From Oscillospiraceae bacterium (lineage in GTDB: Bacteria; Bacillota_A; Clostridia; Oscillospirales; Oscillospiraceae), in contig JAEDOJ010000060.1 of the NCBI GenBank assembly GCA_016302015.1, positions 1 to 8,142 of the forward strand: a stretch of 8,142 bases of DNA. The letters run 5' to 3'. A program made the translations under genes and the position numbers. Below are positions 1-6,602 of the stretch, one piece after another. The notes beneath the pieces are model-generated. The model was not told the DNA's origin. It saw only the letters and a program-made list of their open reading frames with translations, and did not search any database. How positions within the stretch are numbered: the stretch's first letter is position 1; each line of letters starts with the position of its first letter.

Positions 1-1655
1 ACCCGCTTGATCTCCTCGGGAGGCAGCTTGCCGCCGGCGAAGGTGACCTTCACATTGTTCACGAACAGGCCGCCTTCCAGAGCGCGGGTATTGGTATAAC
101 CATAGGCCTTCAGACGGTTCTGCAGGAAGTAGCCCCGCTTGCCCTTGGCGCAGACCAGCAGCAGCTTGTCCTCCTTCTCAAGACCCTCAATGGGGCCGGT
201 GACCTTGCTCAAATCCACCCATTTTGCGCCGGGGATGGCGGGAGCGGGGCTGACATCGATGACCCTGTAGCCTCTGGCCTTGCCGGACAGATACTCGGCG
301 GGGGTCATGCTCTCATACTCGCCGGACAGCTTGTTCTCCAGAATGTAGCAGGCCTGGACAAAGGGATGAATGGCGGTGGAGAAGGGAGGCGCATAGGCAA
401 AGTCCAGGGTGTCGAAGTCTTCCACTTTTGCGCCCATGGCAATGCCCGTTACGGCGATGTCCACCATCTTGTCCACGCTGCCGCCGCCCAGCACCTGAAT
501 GCCCAGCAGCTTGTGGCTCTCTCTGTCCGCAATCAGTTTGGTCACGAAGGTGGAGGCGTCGGGATAGTAGTGGGCCTTGTCGTCGGTGACGCAGGTGACG
601 GTGATGGGGTCGTAGCCCGCAGCCTTGGCCTGGTCCTCGGTGAGGCCGGTGCGGCCCGCGTTCAGGCCCTCTGCCAGTCGGACGACGCCGGTGCCCAGAC
701 AGCCGCCGTAGGAGGCGTCCGCGCCGGTGAGATTTTTTGCCAGTACCCGGCCGGTAATATTGGCGGTGGAGCCCATAGCAGACCACTGACCCTCGCCGGT
801 GAGCCGGTTGTAGACCTGAGCGCAGTCGCCCACGGCGTAAATATCATTCAGATTGGTTCTCTGGTACTTGTCCACGATGATGGCGCCCCGGTTCATCTCG
901 ATGCCGGAGTCCTTCAGGAAGGCGGTGGCGGGACGAATGCCGATGGCCATAACCACCACGTCGGCCTCAAAGCCGCCTACGGCGGTGCGGATGCCGGTGG
1001 CTCTTTCGGAGCCTAAAACCCCTTCCAGACCGGCGCCGGTGACAATGCGAAGCCCCTTATTCTGAAGCTGACGGCGAATGTAGTCCGCAACCTCCGGGTC
1101 AAACAGGTTGGGCATGACCTGAGAAGCCATGTCCACAACGGTGACCTTCAAACCCTTGGCAAGGAGGTTTTCCGCAATTTCCAGACCGATGAAGCCTGCG
1201 CCCACGACCACGGCGCTGCGGCAGTTGTTTTCCTCCACGTAAGCACGCAGGCCGATGGCGTCGTCGGGAGTACGCATGGTGAACACGCCGGGCAGATCGG
1301 TTCCCGCCACGTTGGGAACGAAGGGAACGGCACCGGTGGCGATCACCAGCTTGTCGTAGGAAACCACCTCGCCGTTGGCAAAGGCAACGGTTTTAGCGGC
1401 GGCGTCCACGGCGACGGCTTCCATCCCGGTCTTGACCTCCACCCCGGTCAGACCCATGTACTTGGCAGGGGTGTTGACGATCAGCTCCTCCCGGCTCTCG
1501 ATGCTGCCGCCCACGTAGTAGGGAAGACCGCAGCCGGCGTAAGAGATGTCCTTGCCCCTGGTGTAAACGGTGACCTTGGCGCTGCGATCCTGACGCATCA
1601 GCTTGGCAGCGGTCTTGGTTCCGGCGGCTACACCGCCAATCACAACAATATTCAT
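1..1655 (-). CDS. CoA-disulfide reductase-type FAD/NAD(P)H oxidoreductase with C-terminal rhodanese domain (3' end cut by window edge)
   Basis: A cytoplasmic flavoprotein of the CoA-disulfide/persulfide/polysulfide reductase group (CoADR-rhodanese fusions). The reading frame is open for 551 codons and runs off the left edge. Seen: an N-terminal FAD fold with GGVAAG at residues 7-12; the single redox cysteine of the family, Cys42, in SYAGCGLPYY; a second nucleotide fold with VVVGAGFIGLE at 149-159 for NAD(P)H; the FAD-binding YAVGDCAQ at 273-280; and a dimerisation domain at about 320-440 ending in YAPPFSTAIHPF, where better-known homologues read more like KDPVN. A rhodanese domain from about 455 carries the sulfur-transfer loop CAKGKRGY with Cys502. 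Fusions of this kind are usually about 550-570 residues, so only a few residues are probably missing. The ATG at 1653-1655 has an AGGAG site (1664-1668) 8 nt upstream. Inferred role: reducing CoA disulfide, persulfides or polysulfide, with Cys502 passing sulfane sulfur to Cys42. An NADH oxidase or peroxidase paralogue is less likely because of the rhodanese domain. The divergent LysR gene is its probable regulator. Confidence 0.9.
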   Translation of the reverse strand, partial: MNIVVIGGVAAGTKTAAKLMRQDRSAKVTVYTRGKDISYAGCGLPYYVGGSIESREELIVNTPAKYMGLTGVEVKTGMEAVAVDAAAKTVAFANGEVVSYDKLVIATGAVPFVPNVAGTDLPGVFTMRTPDDAIGLRAYVEENNCRSAVVVGAGFIGLEIAENLLAKGLKVTVVDMASQVMPNLFDPEVADYIRRQLQNKGLRIVTGAGLEGVLGSERATGIRTAVGGFEADVVVMAIGIRPATAFLKDSGIEMNRGAIIVDKYQRTNLNDIYAVGDCAQVYNRLTGEGQWSAMGSTANITGRVLAKNLTGADASYGGCLGTGVVRLAEGLNAGRTGLTEDQAKAAGYDPITVTCVTDDKAHYYPDASTFVTKLIADRESHKLLGIQVLGGGSVDKMVDIAVTGIAMGAKVEDFDTLDFAYAPPFSTAIHPFVQACYILENKLSGEYESMTPAEYLSGKARGYRVIDVSPAPAIPGAKWVDLSKVTGPIEGLEKEDKLLLVCAKGKRGYFLQNRLKAYGYTNTRALEGGLFVNNVKVTFAGGKLPPEEIKR

Positions 1656-1705
1656 TCGCTTTTCTCCTTTATTTCGTAAAAAAGTAGTCGCTTTTGGATT
1701 TCTAC

Positions 1706-1738
1706 TTGATTATAGCATATCAGTTATGATAAAATCAA
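1706..1738. promoter_or_regulatory. Overlapping divergent promoters for the flavoprotein (-) and LysR (+) genes
   Basis: Minus strand: -35 TTGATT (complement of 1733-1738), an 18-bp spacer, and -10 TATAAT (complement of 1709-1714). TGC precedes the -10, giving an extended -10, so this is a convincing sigma-A-type promoter for the flavoprotein gene. Plus strand: -35 TTGATT at 1706-1711, an 18-bp spacer, and TAAAAT at 1730-1735. This one is weaker but correctly placed for the LysR gene at 1789. The two promoters occupy almost the same 33 bp in opposite directions, so RNA polymerase could occupy only one at a time. The assignment rests on hexamer matches alone. Confidence 0.6.
1718..1731. promoter_or_regulatory. 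Perfect dyad inside the divergent promoters, candidate LysR operator
   Basis: The sequence TATCA-GTTA-TGATA is a perfect inverted repeat with 5-bp arms and a 4-bp spacer. It lies wholly between the -10 and -35 of the proposed minus-strand promoter and overlaps the -10 of the plus-strand one. LysR-type regulators usually bind AT-rich dyads in exactly this kind of divergent gap, although the classic form is T-N11-A. Short AT-rich dyads also arise by chance, so the operator role is inferred from position. Confidence 0.4.
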
Positions 1739-1748
1739 CTCAAATAAA

Positions 1749-1766
1749 CCTTATAGGATAATAAGG
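1749..1766. promoter_or_regulatory. Perfect dyad CCTTAT-N6-ATAAGG in the LysR leader, candidate autoregulatory operator
   Basis: Two exact 6-bp arms are separated by AGGATA. The dyad lies just downstream of the proposed plus-strand promoter and 10 bp upstream of the LysR ribosome binding site (AAGGAG, 1777-1782). A protein bound here would block transcription of the regulator gene, which fits the autorepression common in the LysR family. As RNA it could form only a short stem with no T-run, so a terminator is unlikely. Confidence 0.4.
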
Positions 1767-1788
1767 AAAAATTATCAAGGAGCTTACT

Positions 1789-2652
1789 ATGCTGGACCAT
1801 CGCATCCACACCTTTTTGCTGCTGTGCAAGGTGATGAACTTCCGAAAAACCGCGGATTTGCTGGGAATCACCCAGCCTGCCGTCACGCAGCAGATCCACT
1901 ATCTGGAGAGTCAATACGGACAGAAGCTGTTCGACTATGAAAACCGCCGTCTGGTAAAAACCGAGGCGGCTGCGGTGCTGGAAAAATATGCCCGGGCGGC
2001 GAAGCTGCAGGAACAGAATCTGCGGGAAAAGCTGGAAAACAATTCCGGACACAGTCTCCGGGTGGGTGCGACCAAAACCATCGGGGACTACTATCTGAAG
2101 GAGGACATTCACCGCTATCTCCACGGCCCGGACAATGCCCTGACCCTTCTGGTGGACAACACGGACCATCTTCTGCGGCTGCTGGAGGAAAACGAACTGG
2201 ATTTTGCGGTGGTGGAGGGATTCTTCGACAAGACCCGATTCGACAGCATTCTCCTGCGGCGGGAGCCTTTTGTGGGCATCTGCCGGAAGGATCATCCCTT
2301 TGCCGGGCAGGAGGTGACCATGGAGGAGCTGCTGAGAGAAACCATCATCCACCGGGAGGACGGCTCCGGCACACGAGCCATTTTGGAGCAGGAGCTGCGG
2401 GGCTACAACGAATCTCTCCAACGGTTTCGGCGGCACATCTGCATTTCCAGCTTCAATTTAATCCTGGATCTGGTGAAGCAGGGCTTCGGCGTATCCTTTG
2501 TGTATAACATCCTTGCGGATTCCGACCCGGCGGTGGCGAAGTTCTCCATCCGGGGGGAATCCGTGGTGCGGGAATTCAATATTGTGTATCTGAAGTACAC
2601 GAATATTTACGAAAAGATCCGCTGGTTCTTTGGCGAGCAGCTTGAGGTGTAG
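1789..2652 (+). CDS. LysR-family transcriptional regulator
   Basis: A DNA-binding regulator of 287 residues, close to the usual 290-310 of the LysR family. The N-terminal winged helix-turn-helix (about residues 1-60) has the family pattern: F9 and F18, TADLLGITQPAVTQQIHYLE at 21-40, then LFDYENRRLVKTEAA at 47-61. A linker helix follows at about 62-85. The periplasmic-binding-protein-like effector domain runs from about 90 to 285 and includes HREDGSGTR at 188-196, a segment like the REPGSGTR found in several LysR proteins. AAGGAG at 1777-1782, 6 nt before the ATG, supports this start. The gene is divergent from the CoA-disulfide reductase/rhodanese gene with 133 bp between starts, so that gene is the likely target and a sulfur- or thiol-related effector is plausible. 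The effector itself cannot be read from the sequence. It ends convergent with the ABC transporter operon. Confidence 0.93.
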   Translation: MLDHRIHTFLLLCKVMNFRKTADLLGITQPAVTQQIHYLESQYGQKLFDYENRRLVKTEAAAVLEKYARAAKLQEQNLREKLENNSGHSLRVGATKTIGDYYLKEDIHRYLHGPDNALTLLVDNTDHLLRLLEENELDFAVVEGFFDKTRFDSILLRREPFVGICRKDHPFAGQEVTMEELLRETIIHREDGSGTRAILEQELRGYNESLQRFRRHICISSFNLILDLVKQGFGVSFVYNILADSDPAVAKFSIRGESVVREFNIVYLKYTNIYEKIRWFFGEQLEV

Positions 2653-2697
2653 GATTCCACTGCCGCCTGTGGCTTCCCCGTCAGAGGGAGGCAAAAT
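2653..2697. other. Short GC-rich spacer, possibly a degenerate intergenic repeat
   Basis: The 45 bp between the LysR stop and the terminator hairpin contain a C-rich then G-rich stretch (TTCCCC at 2673-2678, GAGGGAGGC at 2684-2692). This resembles, from memory, short dispersed repeats with CCCTCTGACG-like cores in gut Oscillospiraceae genomes. There is only one copy in the window, so repeat status is unproven. No gene is seen here. Confidence 0.2.
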
Positions 2698-2730
2698 AAA
2701 GGACGTGGTTCGTTTTGAACCACGTCCTTT
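2693..2730 (-). terminator. Intrinsic terminator of the BMP transporter operon, probably bidirectional
   Basis: A 14-bp perfect stem (2698-2711 with 2717-2730) closes over the 5-nt loop GTTTT. Read on the minus strand, it begins 6 bp after the permease stop codon and is followed by TTTATTTT (complement of 2693-2700, its first three bases also forming the stem base), a good U-rich tract. On the plus strand the stem ends in TTT but then GTCGG, a poorer tract, so it may also end the LysR transcript with lower efficiency. The two genes converge here with 84 bp between stop codons. Confidence 0.85.
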
Positions 2731-2736
2731 GTCGGT

Positions 2737-3750
2737 TTATCGTTCTTCTCTGAAGTAGGGGATGCCCAGACCTGCGGGGGGCTGATCCTCTTTTCTGCGG
2801 CGCAGAGAAACCATAATCAGAACCGCAAGGGTAAAGAGGTAGGGAAGCATCTGGAAAATCTTGTCCGAGCCTTTGAACAGGCCGGGAATCAGGAAATAGA
2901 ACCAGGACAGCACACCGAAGAGGTAAGCGCCCCAGATGCAGCGCAGAGGCTTCCAAGTCGCGAAGATAACCAGCGCAACCGCCAGCCAGCCAAGGGATTC
3001 GATGGTGGCACTGGTTTCCCAGAGACCGTCGATGTATTCCATGACGTAGAAGCAGCCGCCAAGGCCGGAGATACCGGCGCCGATGCAGGTGGACAAATAC
3101 TTGTACTTGTTGACGTTCAGACCGGCCGCGTCAGCAGTAGCGGCATTTTCACCAACAGCACGGAGGCACAGGCCGGTGCGGGTCTTGGTCAGGAAATACC
3201 ACATACCGATGGCCAGGAGAATTGCGAAATAGACCATAAAGCCGTGACGGAACAGGAGGGTGCCCAGATTCAGGGTGCCGGTGGCGTTATCCAGCCAACT
3301 GACCAGACCGCTGAAGTTAGCCTTCACGGCGGCGCTGGTGTTGGAGGCGCAGACGGAGCCGACGCTGCCAAGACTGCCGCCGATGTAGTTGGCAATACCG
3401 GTGCCGAAAATCGTCAGGGTCAGACCGGTGACGTTCTGGTTGGTACGGAGGCTGATGGTCAGGAAGGCATAGAGCAGACCTGCCACAGCGGAGGCGGCAA
3501 AGGCGCAGAGCAGACAGATCAGGATACAGGCAATGGGGTTGGGATTCTGCACGGCTCCTTCAAAGGCCAGAGATCCTGCCAGACTGGCGATGGCGCCGAT
3601 GTACATGATGCCCGGAACGCCCAGATTCAGGTTGCCGCCTTTTTCCGTCAGGACTTCACCCAGCGCACCGAACAGAATGACGGTACCAAAGGTGATGGAG
3701 AAGGAAAGCGTGGTGGACAACTGACCGAGAAAATTCAAAATTCCACTCAT
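2737..3750 (-). CDS. BMP-family ABC transporter, inner-membrane permease 2 (NupQ/YufQ-like)
   Basis: The second membrane subunit of a nucleoside-type (BMP) ABC importer, in the branched-chain/ribose permease superfamily (BPD_transp_2). At 337 residues it is slightly longer than the usual 300-320. Eight or nine hydrophobic segments are visible, at about 12-30, 45-62, 74-98, 107-126, 170-187, 217-235, 253-267, 272-290 and 300-316. Family hallmarks are GEVLTEKGGNLNLGVPGIMY (31-50) and the ATPase-contacting cytoplasmic loop TGLCLRAVGENAATADAAG (192-210). The charged tail from about 317, with RRRKED, is cytoplasmic. The ATG overlaps the TGA of permease 1 by 4 bp (ATGA), which implies translational coupling. 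An AAAGGGGG site lies about 10 nt upstream, inside permease 1. It is last in the operon and is followed by a strong terminator. The substrate is probably nucleosides by family, but this subunit does not decide it. Confidence 0.9.
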   Translation of the reverse strand: MSGILNFLGQLSTTLSFSITFGTVILFGALGEVLTEKGGNLNLGVPGIMYIGAIASLAGSLAFEGAVQNPNPIACILICLLCAFAASAVAGLLYAFLTISLRTNQNVTGLTLTIFGTGIANYIGGSLGSVGSVCASNTSAAVKANFSGLVSWLDNATGTLNLGTLLFRHGFMVYFAILLAIGMWYFLTKTRTGLCLRAVGENAATADAAGLNVNKYKYLSTCIGAGISGLGGCFYVMEYIDGLWETSATIESLGWLAVALVIFATWKPLRCIWGAYLFGVLSWFYFLIPGLFKGSDKIFQMLPYLFTLAVLIMVSLRRRKEDQPPAGLGIPYFREER

Positions 3751-4871
3751 TTTGCCGGAACCCCCTTTCTGGATTTATGGACTTTCACGTGATAATTTGC
3801 AAAGAACTCACAGCCAAGAATGAAGAACAGGATGATACCGGTCAGGATCTTGGAGAAGTAGTCGTTGAGCTGGAATACGGAGGCCATCTGCTTGCCCGCC
3901 AGCTCCATGAAGCAGTAGAGGGCGGAGAAGACGATCATCAGATAGGGGTTGGTGTGGGACAGCCACGCCACGATGATGGCGGTGAAGCCACGGCCGCCGG
4001 CGGTGTTTTCCGTCAGGGTACGGGAAACGGCAGACACGGCGAGGAAGCCTGCAAAGCCGCAGACGCCGCCGGAGACCGCCATGGTACGGACGTAGATCTT
4101 GTTGACCCGGATGCCGGCATATCTTGCGGTATTGTCGGAGTCGCCCACCACGGCGATTTCGTAGCCGTGCTTGGTGTAGCGGAGATATGCCCACATGAGG
4201 ACAACCACGATGAGGACGATGACCACCAGCCACATATAGTCCTTATCGTTAAAATTGCCGGTGAACATTTCGCCGATCCAGCCCTTGTGGAGGCCGGCGG
4301 GGTTCTTGCTGTCGTTGATGGTGCCGATCTTAACGGTACCCTTGGTGCCTTCCCAGATGGTACAGAAGTACAGAACCAACTGGATGGCGATATAGTTCAT
4401 CATCAGGGTGAACAGGGTCTCGTTGGCGTTCCATTTTGCCTTGAAGAAGCCGGGGATCATGCCCCAGATGGCGCCGAAGACAATGGCCAGAATTGCCATG
4501 AGAACCAGAAGCAGGAGGGAGGGGAGCTGGTAGCAGAACTTCATGAGAATGACCGCACCCAGACCGCCAACCAGCATCTGGCCTTCTGCGCCCACGTTCC
4601 AAAATCGCATCTTGAACGCAGGCGCCAGACCCACGGCAATACAGGTCAGGATCATGGTACGCTGGAGGAACTCCCACAGACGCTTATTGGTGCCGAAGCT
4701 GCCGGCGACCATCTGCGAAAGGACTTCCAGAGGATTTCTGCCGGTAAAGGCAAAGGTCAGAAGAACGCAAAGGATCAAACCGCAAATCAGCGCAATCACT
4801 CGGATCATAAGAGCGGAAGCGGTGGAAATGCCGTCCCGCTTGGAAATTGTAATCAGGGGAGCACGTTTCAT
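3747..4871 (-). CDS. BMP-family ABC transporter, inner-membrane permease 1 (NupP/YufP-like)
   Basis: The first membrane subunit of the same importer, pairing with permease 2 to form the transport channel. It has 374 residues, normal for the larger permease of the pair. After a short basic N-terminus there is a first membrane segment at about 21-43, then further hydrophobic stretches near 73-88, 93-110, 117-140, 155-171, 214-231, 262-280, 308-325 and 341-357. The signature FWNVGAEGQMLVGG lies at 90-103, and the coupling loop GYEIAVVGDSDNTARYAGI at 236-254 has the family shape seen as RAVG(E)N..AA..AGI in relatives. A loop of about 40 residues (173-212) separates two membrane segments and is probably extracellular. 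The ATG overlaps the ATPase TGA by 4 bp, and GGGAG lies 8 nt before it (complement of 4880-4884). Both suggest tight coupling to the ATPase gene. Confidence 0.9.
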   Translation of the reverse strand: MKRAPLITISKRDGISTASALMIRVIALICGLILCVLLTFAFTGRNPLEVLSQMVAGSFGTNKRLWEFLQRTMILTCIAVGLAPAFKMRFWNVGAEGQMLVGGLGAVILMKFCYQLPSLLLLVLMAILAIVFGAIWGMIPGFFKAKWNANETLFTLMMNYIAIQLVLYFCTIWEGTKGTVKIGTINDSKNPAGLHKGWIGEMFTGNFNDKDYMWLVVIVLIVVVLMWAYLRYTKHGYEIAVVGDSDNTARYAGIRVNKIYVRTMAVSGGVCGFAGFLAVSAVSRTLTENTAGGRGFTAIIVAWLSHTNPYLMIVFSALYCFMELAGKQMASVFQLNDYFSKILTGIILFFILGCEFFANYHVKVHKSRKGVPAK

Positions 4872-6439
4872 TGTTTATTCTCCCTTCTAAACTGGGTCAT
4901 CAGCAGGCCGATTTCCTCCTTGGTGGTGGAAGCGGCATCTACGATACCGCTGACCTGTCCGCCGCAGAGAACGAGAATTCGGTCGCACAGCTCCAGAAGG
5001 ACGTCAAGATCTTCGCCGACATAGATAACGGCAACGCCCTTCATTTTCTGTTCTGTAAGCAAATTATATATAGTATAGGAAGTATTGATGTCCAGACCAC
5101 GGACGGCATAGGCCGTCATGAGGACGGTGGGGTTGGAGGCGATCTCGCGACCCACCAGAACCTTCTGGACGTTACCGCCGGAAAGGCGGCGCAGGGGCGT
5201 CCGGTTGATGTCCGGTGTGACGACCTCCAGATCGGTGACGATCTTTTCTGCCAGAGCGGCAGGAATCTTACGGTCGGTAAAAATGCTCTTGCCTTCCCGG
5301 AAGGTACGGAGCTTGATATTTTCGGTGATGTTCATGGAGCCGACCAGACCCATACCGAAGCGATCTTCGGGAACGAAGGAAAGAAGAATACCCGTATTGA
5401 TAATATCCAGCGGGTCCATCCCGTTCAGGGTGGTTTTCTTCCCGTCGGGGGCAATGTAACGGATATTGCTTCCCTCTTCCAGCTTCTGCAGGCCGCTGAT
5501 GGCCTCCAGCAGTTCCTTCTGACCGGAACCGGCAACACCGGCGATACCCAAAATCTCGCCGCCCATGGCGGTGAAGGTCACATTGTCCAGCTTCTTGACC
5601 CCTTCCTTGTCACGGACGGTCAGATTTTCAACTACAATGCGATCCTTCAGATCGGGATTCTTGGGGCGGTCAATGTTCAGGGAAACGCTGTGACCCACCA
5701 TCATGTCCGTCAGAGACTGCTGGGTGGCGTCGCAGGTGTCCACACAACCGATGTACTGACCCTTGCGGAGAACCGCAACCCGGTCGGATACGTCCAGCAC
5801 CTCATGAAGCTTGTGGGTGATGATGATAATGGCTTTGCCGTCCTTTTTCATGTTCCGCATGACGGCGAAGAGCTTATCCGTCTCCTGAGGCGTCAGAACG
5901 GCGGTAGGTTCGTCCAGAATCAGAACGTCGGCACCCCGGTAGAGCACCTTCACGATCTCAACGGTCTGCTTCTGGGAAACGGACATATCGTAAACCTTCT
6001 GATCCGGGTCGATTTCAAAGCCGTAACGATCGGCAATGTCCTTCACAGCCTTGCGGATGGAATTGCGATCCAGCTTACCCTTGTCGCCTTCCAGACCGAG
6101 AATGATATTTTCCGCGGCGGTAAACACATCAACCAGTTTAAAGTGCTGGTGGATCATGCCGATGCCGTAGTGGAAGGAGTCCTTCGGGGATTTGATGGTA
6201 GCCGGCTTGCCATCTACGAATATCTCGCCCTCGTCGGGAAAGTAGATGCCGCCCAGCATATTCATCAGTGTGGTTTTGCCGCTGCCGTTCTCACCCAGAA
6301 GGGAGAGAATTTCACCCTTCCGCAGAGAGAGGTTGATTCCGTTATTGGCGACGACAGAACCGAACCGCTTGGTAATATTGCGTAACTCAATGGCATTTTC
6401 AATCGTGGGAGTTATCTCTTTTTTTTCCAAGGCTCTCAT
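4868..6439 (-). CDS. BMP-family ABC transporter, duplicated ATP-binding protein (NupO/YufO-like)
   Basis: The energy-coupling subunit, two fused ABC ATPase domains in 523 residues (family usually 500-515). Domain 1: Walker A GENGSGKT at 49-56, Q-loop Gln98 in MIHQHFKL, signature SVSQKQ at 153-158 (this family normally departs from LSGGQ here), Walker B/catalytic LILDEPTAVLTP at 173-184 with Glu177, and switch His209. Domain 2: family-style Walker A GVAGSGQK at 301-308, VPEDR at 356-360, canonical-like signature LSGGNVQK at 419-426, and VLMTAYAVRGLD at 439-450 where relatives read close to LIAAQPTRGLD. Site 2 is therefore probably non-hydrolytic, as is common in this family, with the additional loss of the Pro-Thr pair. 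The start is uncertain. The ATG at 6437-6439 directly abuts AAAGG with no spacer. A TTG at 6428-6430, codon 4, would have that site about 9 nt upstream. Either start leaves the fold intact. Confidence 0.92.
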   Translation of the reverse strand: MRALEKKEITPTIENAIELRNITKRFGSVVANNGINLSLRKGEILSLLGENGSGKTTLMNMLGGIYFPDEGEIFVDGKPATIKSPKDSFHYGIGMIHQHFKLVDVFTAAENIILGLEGDKGKLDRNSIRKAVKDIADRYGFEIDPDQKVYDMSVSQKQTVEIVKVLYRGADVLILDEPTAVLTPQETDKLFAVMRNMKKDGKAIIIITHKLHEVLDVSDRVAVLRKGQYIGCVDTCDATQQSLTDMMVGHSVSLNIDRPKNPDLKDRIVVENLTVRDKEGVKKLDNVTFTAMGGEILGIAGVAGSGQKELLEAISGLQKLEEGSNIRYIAPDGKKTTLNGMDPLDIINTGILLSFVPEDRFGMGLVGSMNITENIKLRTFREGKSIFTDRKIPAALAEKIVTDLEVVTPDINRTPLRRLSGGNVQKVLVGREIASNPTVLMTAYAVRGLDINTSYTIYNLLTEQKMKGVAVIYVGEDLDVLLELCDRILVLCGGQVSGIVDAASTTKEEIGLLMTQFRRENKQ

Positions 6440-6447
6440 CCTTTCTA

Positions 6448-6478
6448 ATTATAATAGTGTAAAAAGGTGTTTTTCCAA
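6448..6478 (-). promoter_or_regulatory. Possible internal promoter for the ATPase-permease genes
   Basis: The minus strand reads TTGGAA (complement of 6473-6478), then TATTAT (complement of 6451-6456, 16-bp spacer) overlapping TATAAT (complement of 6448-6453, 19-bp spacer). It lies after the binding-protein terminator, so it could restart transcription. The -10 is only 8 bp from the annotated ATG, so the mRNA would have almost no leader. That either implies a leaderless start, favours the TTG start, or means the match is accidental AT-rich sequence. Confidence 0.4.
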
Positions 6479-6513
6479 AAGAATGAGGAAAAGTCGGGGA
6501 ATCTATGAATCAA

Positions 6514-6528
6514 GGATGAAATTCATCC
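6514..6528. repeat. Perfect 7-bp palindrome arms (GGATGAA-A-TTCATCC)
   Basis: An inverted repeat with 7-bp arms and a single central base lies midway between the binding-protein terminator and the possible ATPase promoter, about 36 bp upstream of that promoter's -35. The near-zero loop favours a protein-binding site in DNA over an RNA hairpin. No other copy was noticed in the window. The regulator, if any, is unknown. Confidence 0.4.
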
Positions 6529-6560
6529 GAATTTTCTAAATCAAAATTCCTTTGGGATTG

Positions 6561-6589
6561 GAAAAAGGGAGCTGCGTGCGCAGCTCCCT
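6561..6589 (-). terminator. Intrinsic terminator after the substrate-binding protein gene
   Basis: On the minus strand, 13 bp after the binding-protein stop codon, an 11-bp perfect stem (6566-6576 with 6579-6589; in practice about 9-10 pairs round a 4-nt loop) is followed by TTTTT (complement of 6562-6566, its first base shared with the stem base). It has the GC-rich stem and U-run of a strong terminator. It sits inside what is functionally one transporter operon, so it should end most transcripts after the binding-protein gene while allowing some read-through into the ATPase and permeases. Confidence 0.85.
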
Positions 6590-6602
6590 ATGCAAACAGA
6601 GC

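Noticed and set aside
366..1016. Open frames on both strands inside the flavoprotein gene
   Set aside because: The minus-strand frame through this stretch gives an unbroken CoADR-type protein with all cofactor motifs. The others are out-of-frame shadows.
1735..2436. Minus-strand 233-codon frame opposite the LysR gene
   Set aside because: The plus strand encodes a textbook LysR winged helix-turn-helix with a well-placed ribosome binding site. The antisense frame has no domain and would run through the shared promoter region.
3777..5024. Long plus-strand open frame of 415 codons opposite permease 1 and the ATPase gene
   Set aside because: It is antisense to a clearly recognisable ABC permease. 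The translation is rich in His, Asp, Gly and Glu without any fold signature, and there is no proper ribosome binding site. It follows from the codon bias of the minus-strand genes.
4871..6385. Plus-strand open frame of 504 codons opposite the ATPase gene
   Set aside because: It is a shadow of the ATPase coding strand, which carries Walker A, signature and Walker B motifs. The antisense product has no recognisable domain.
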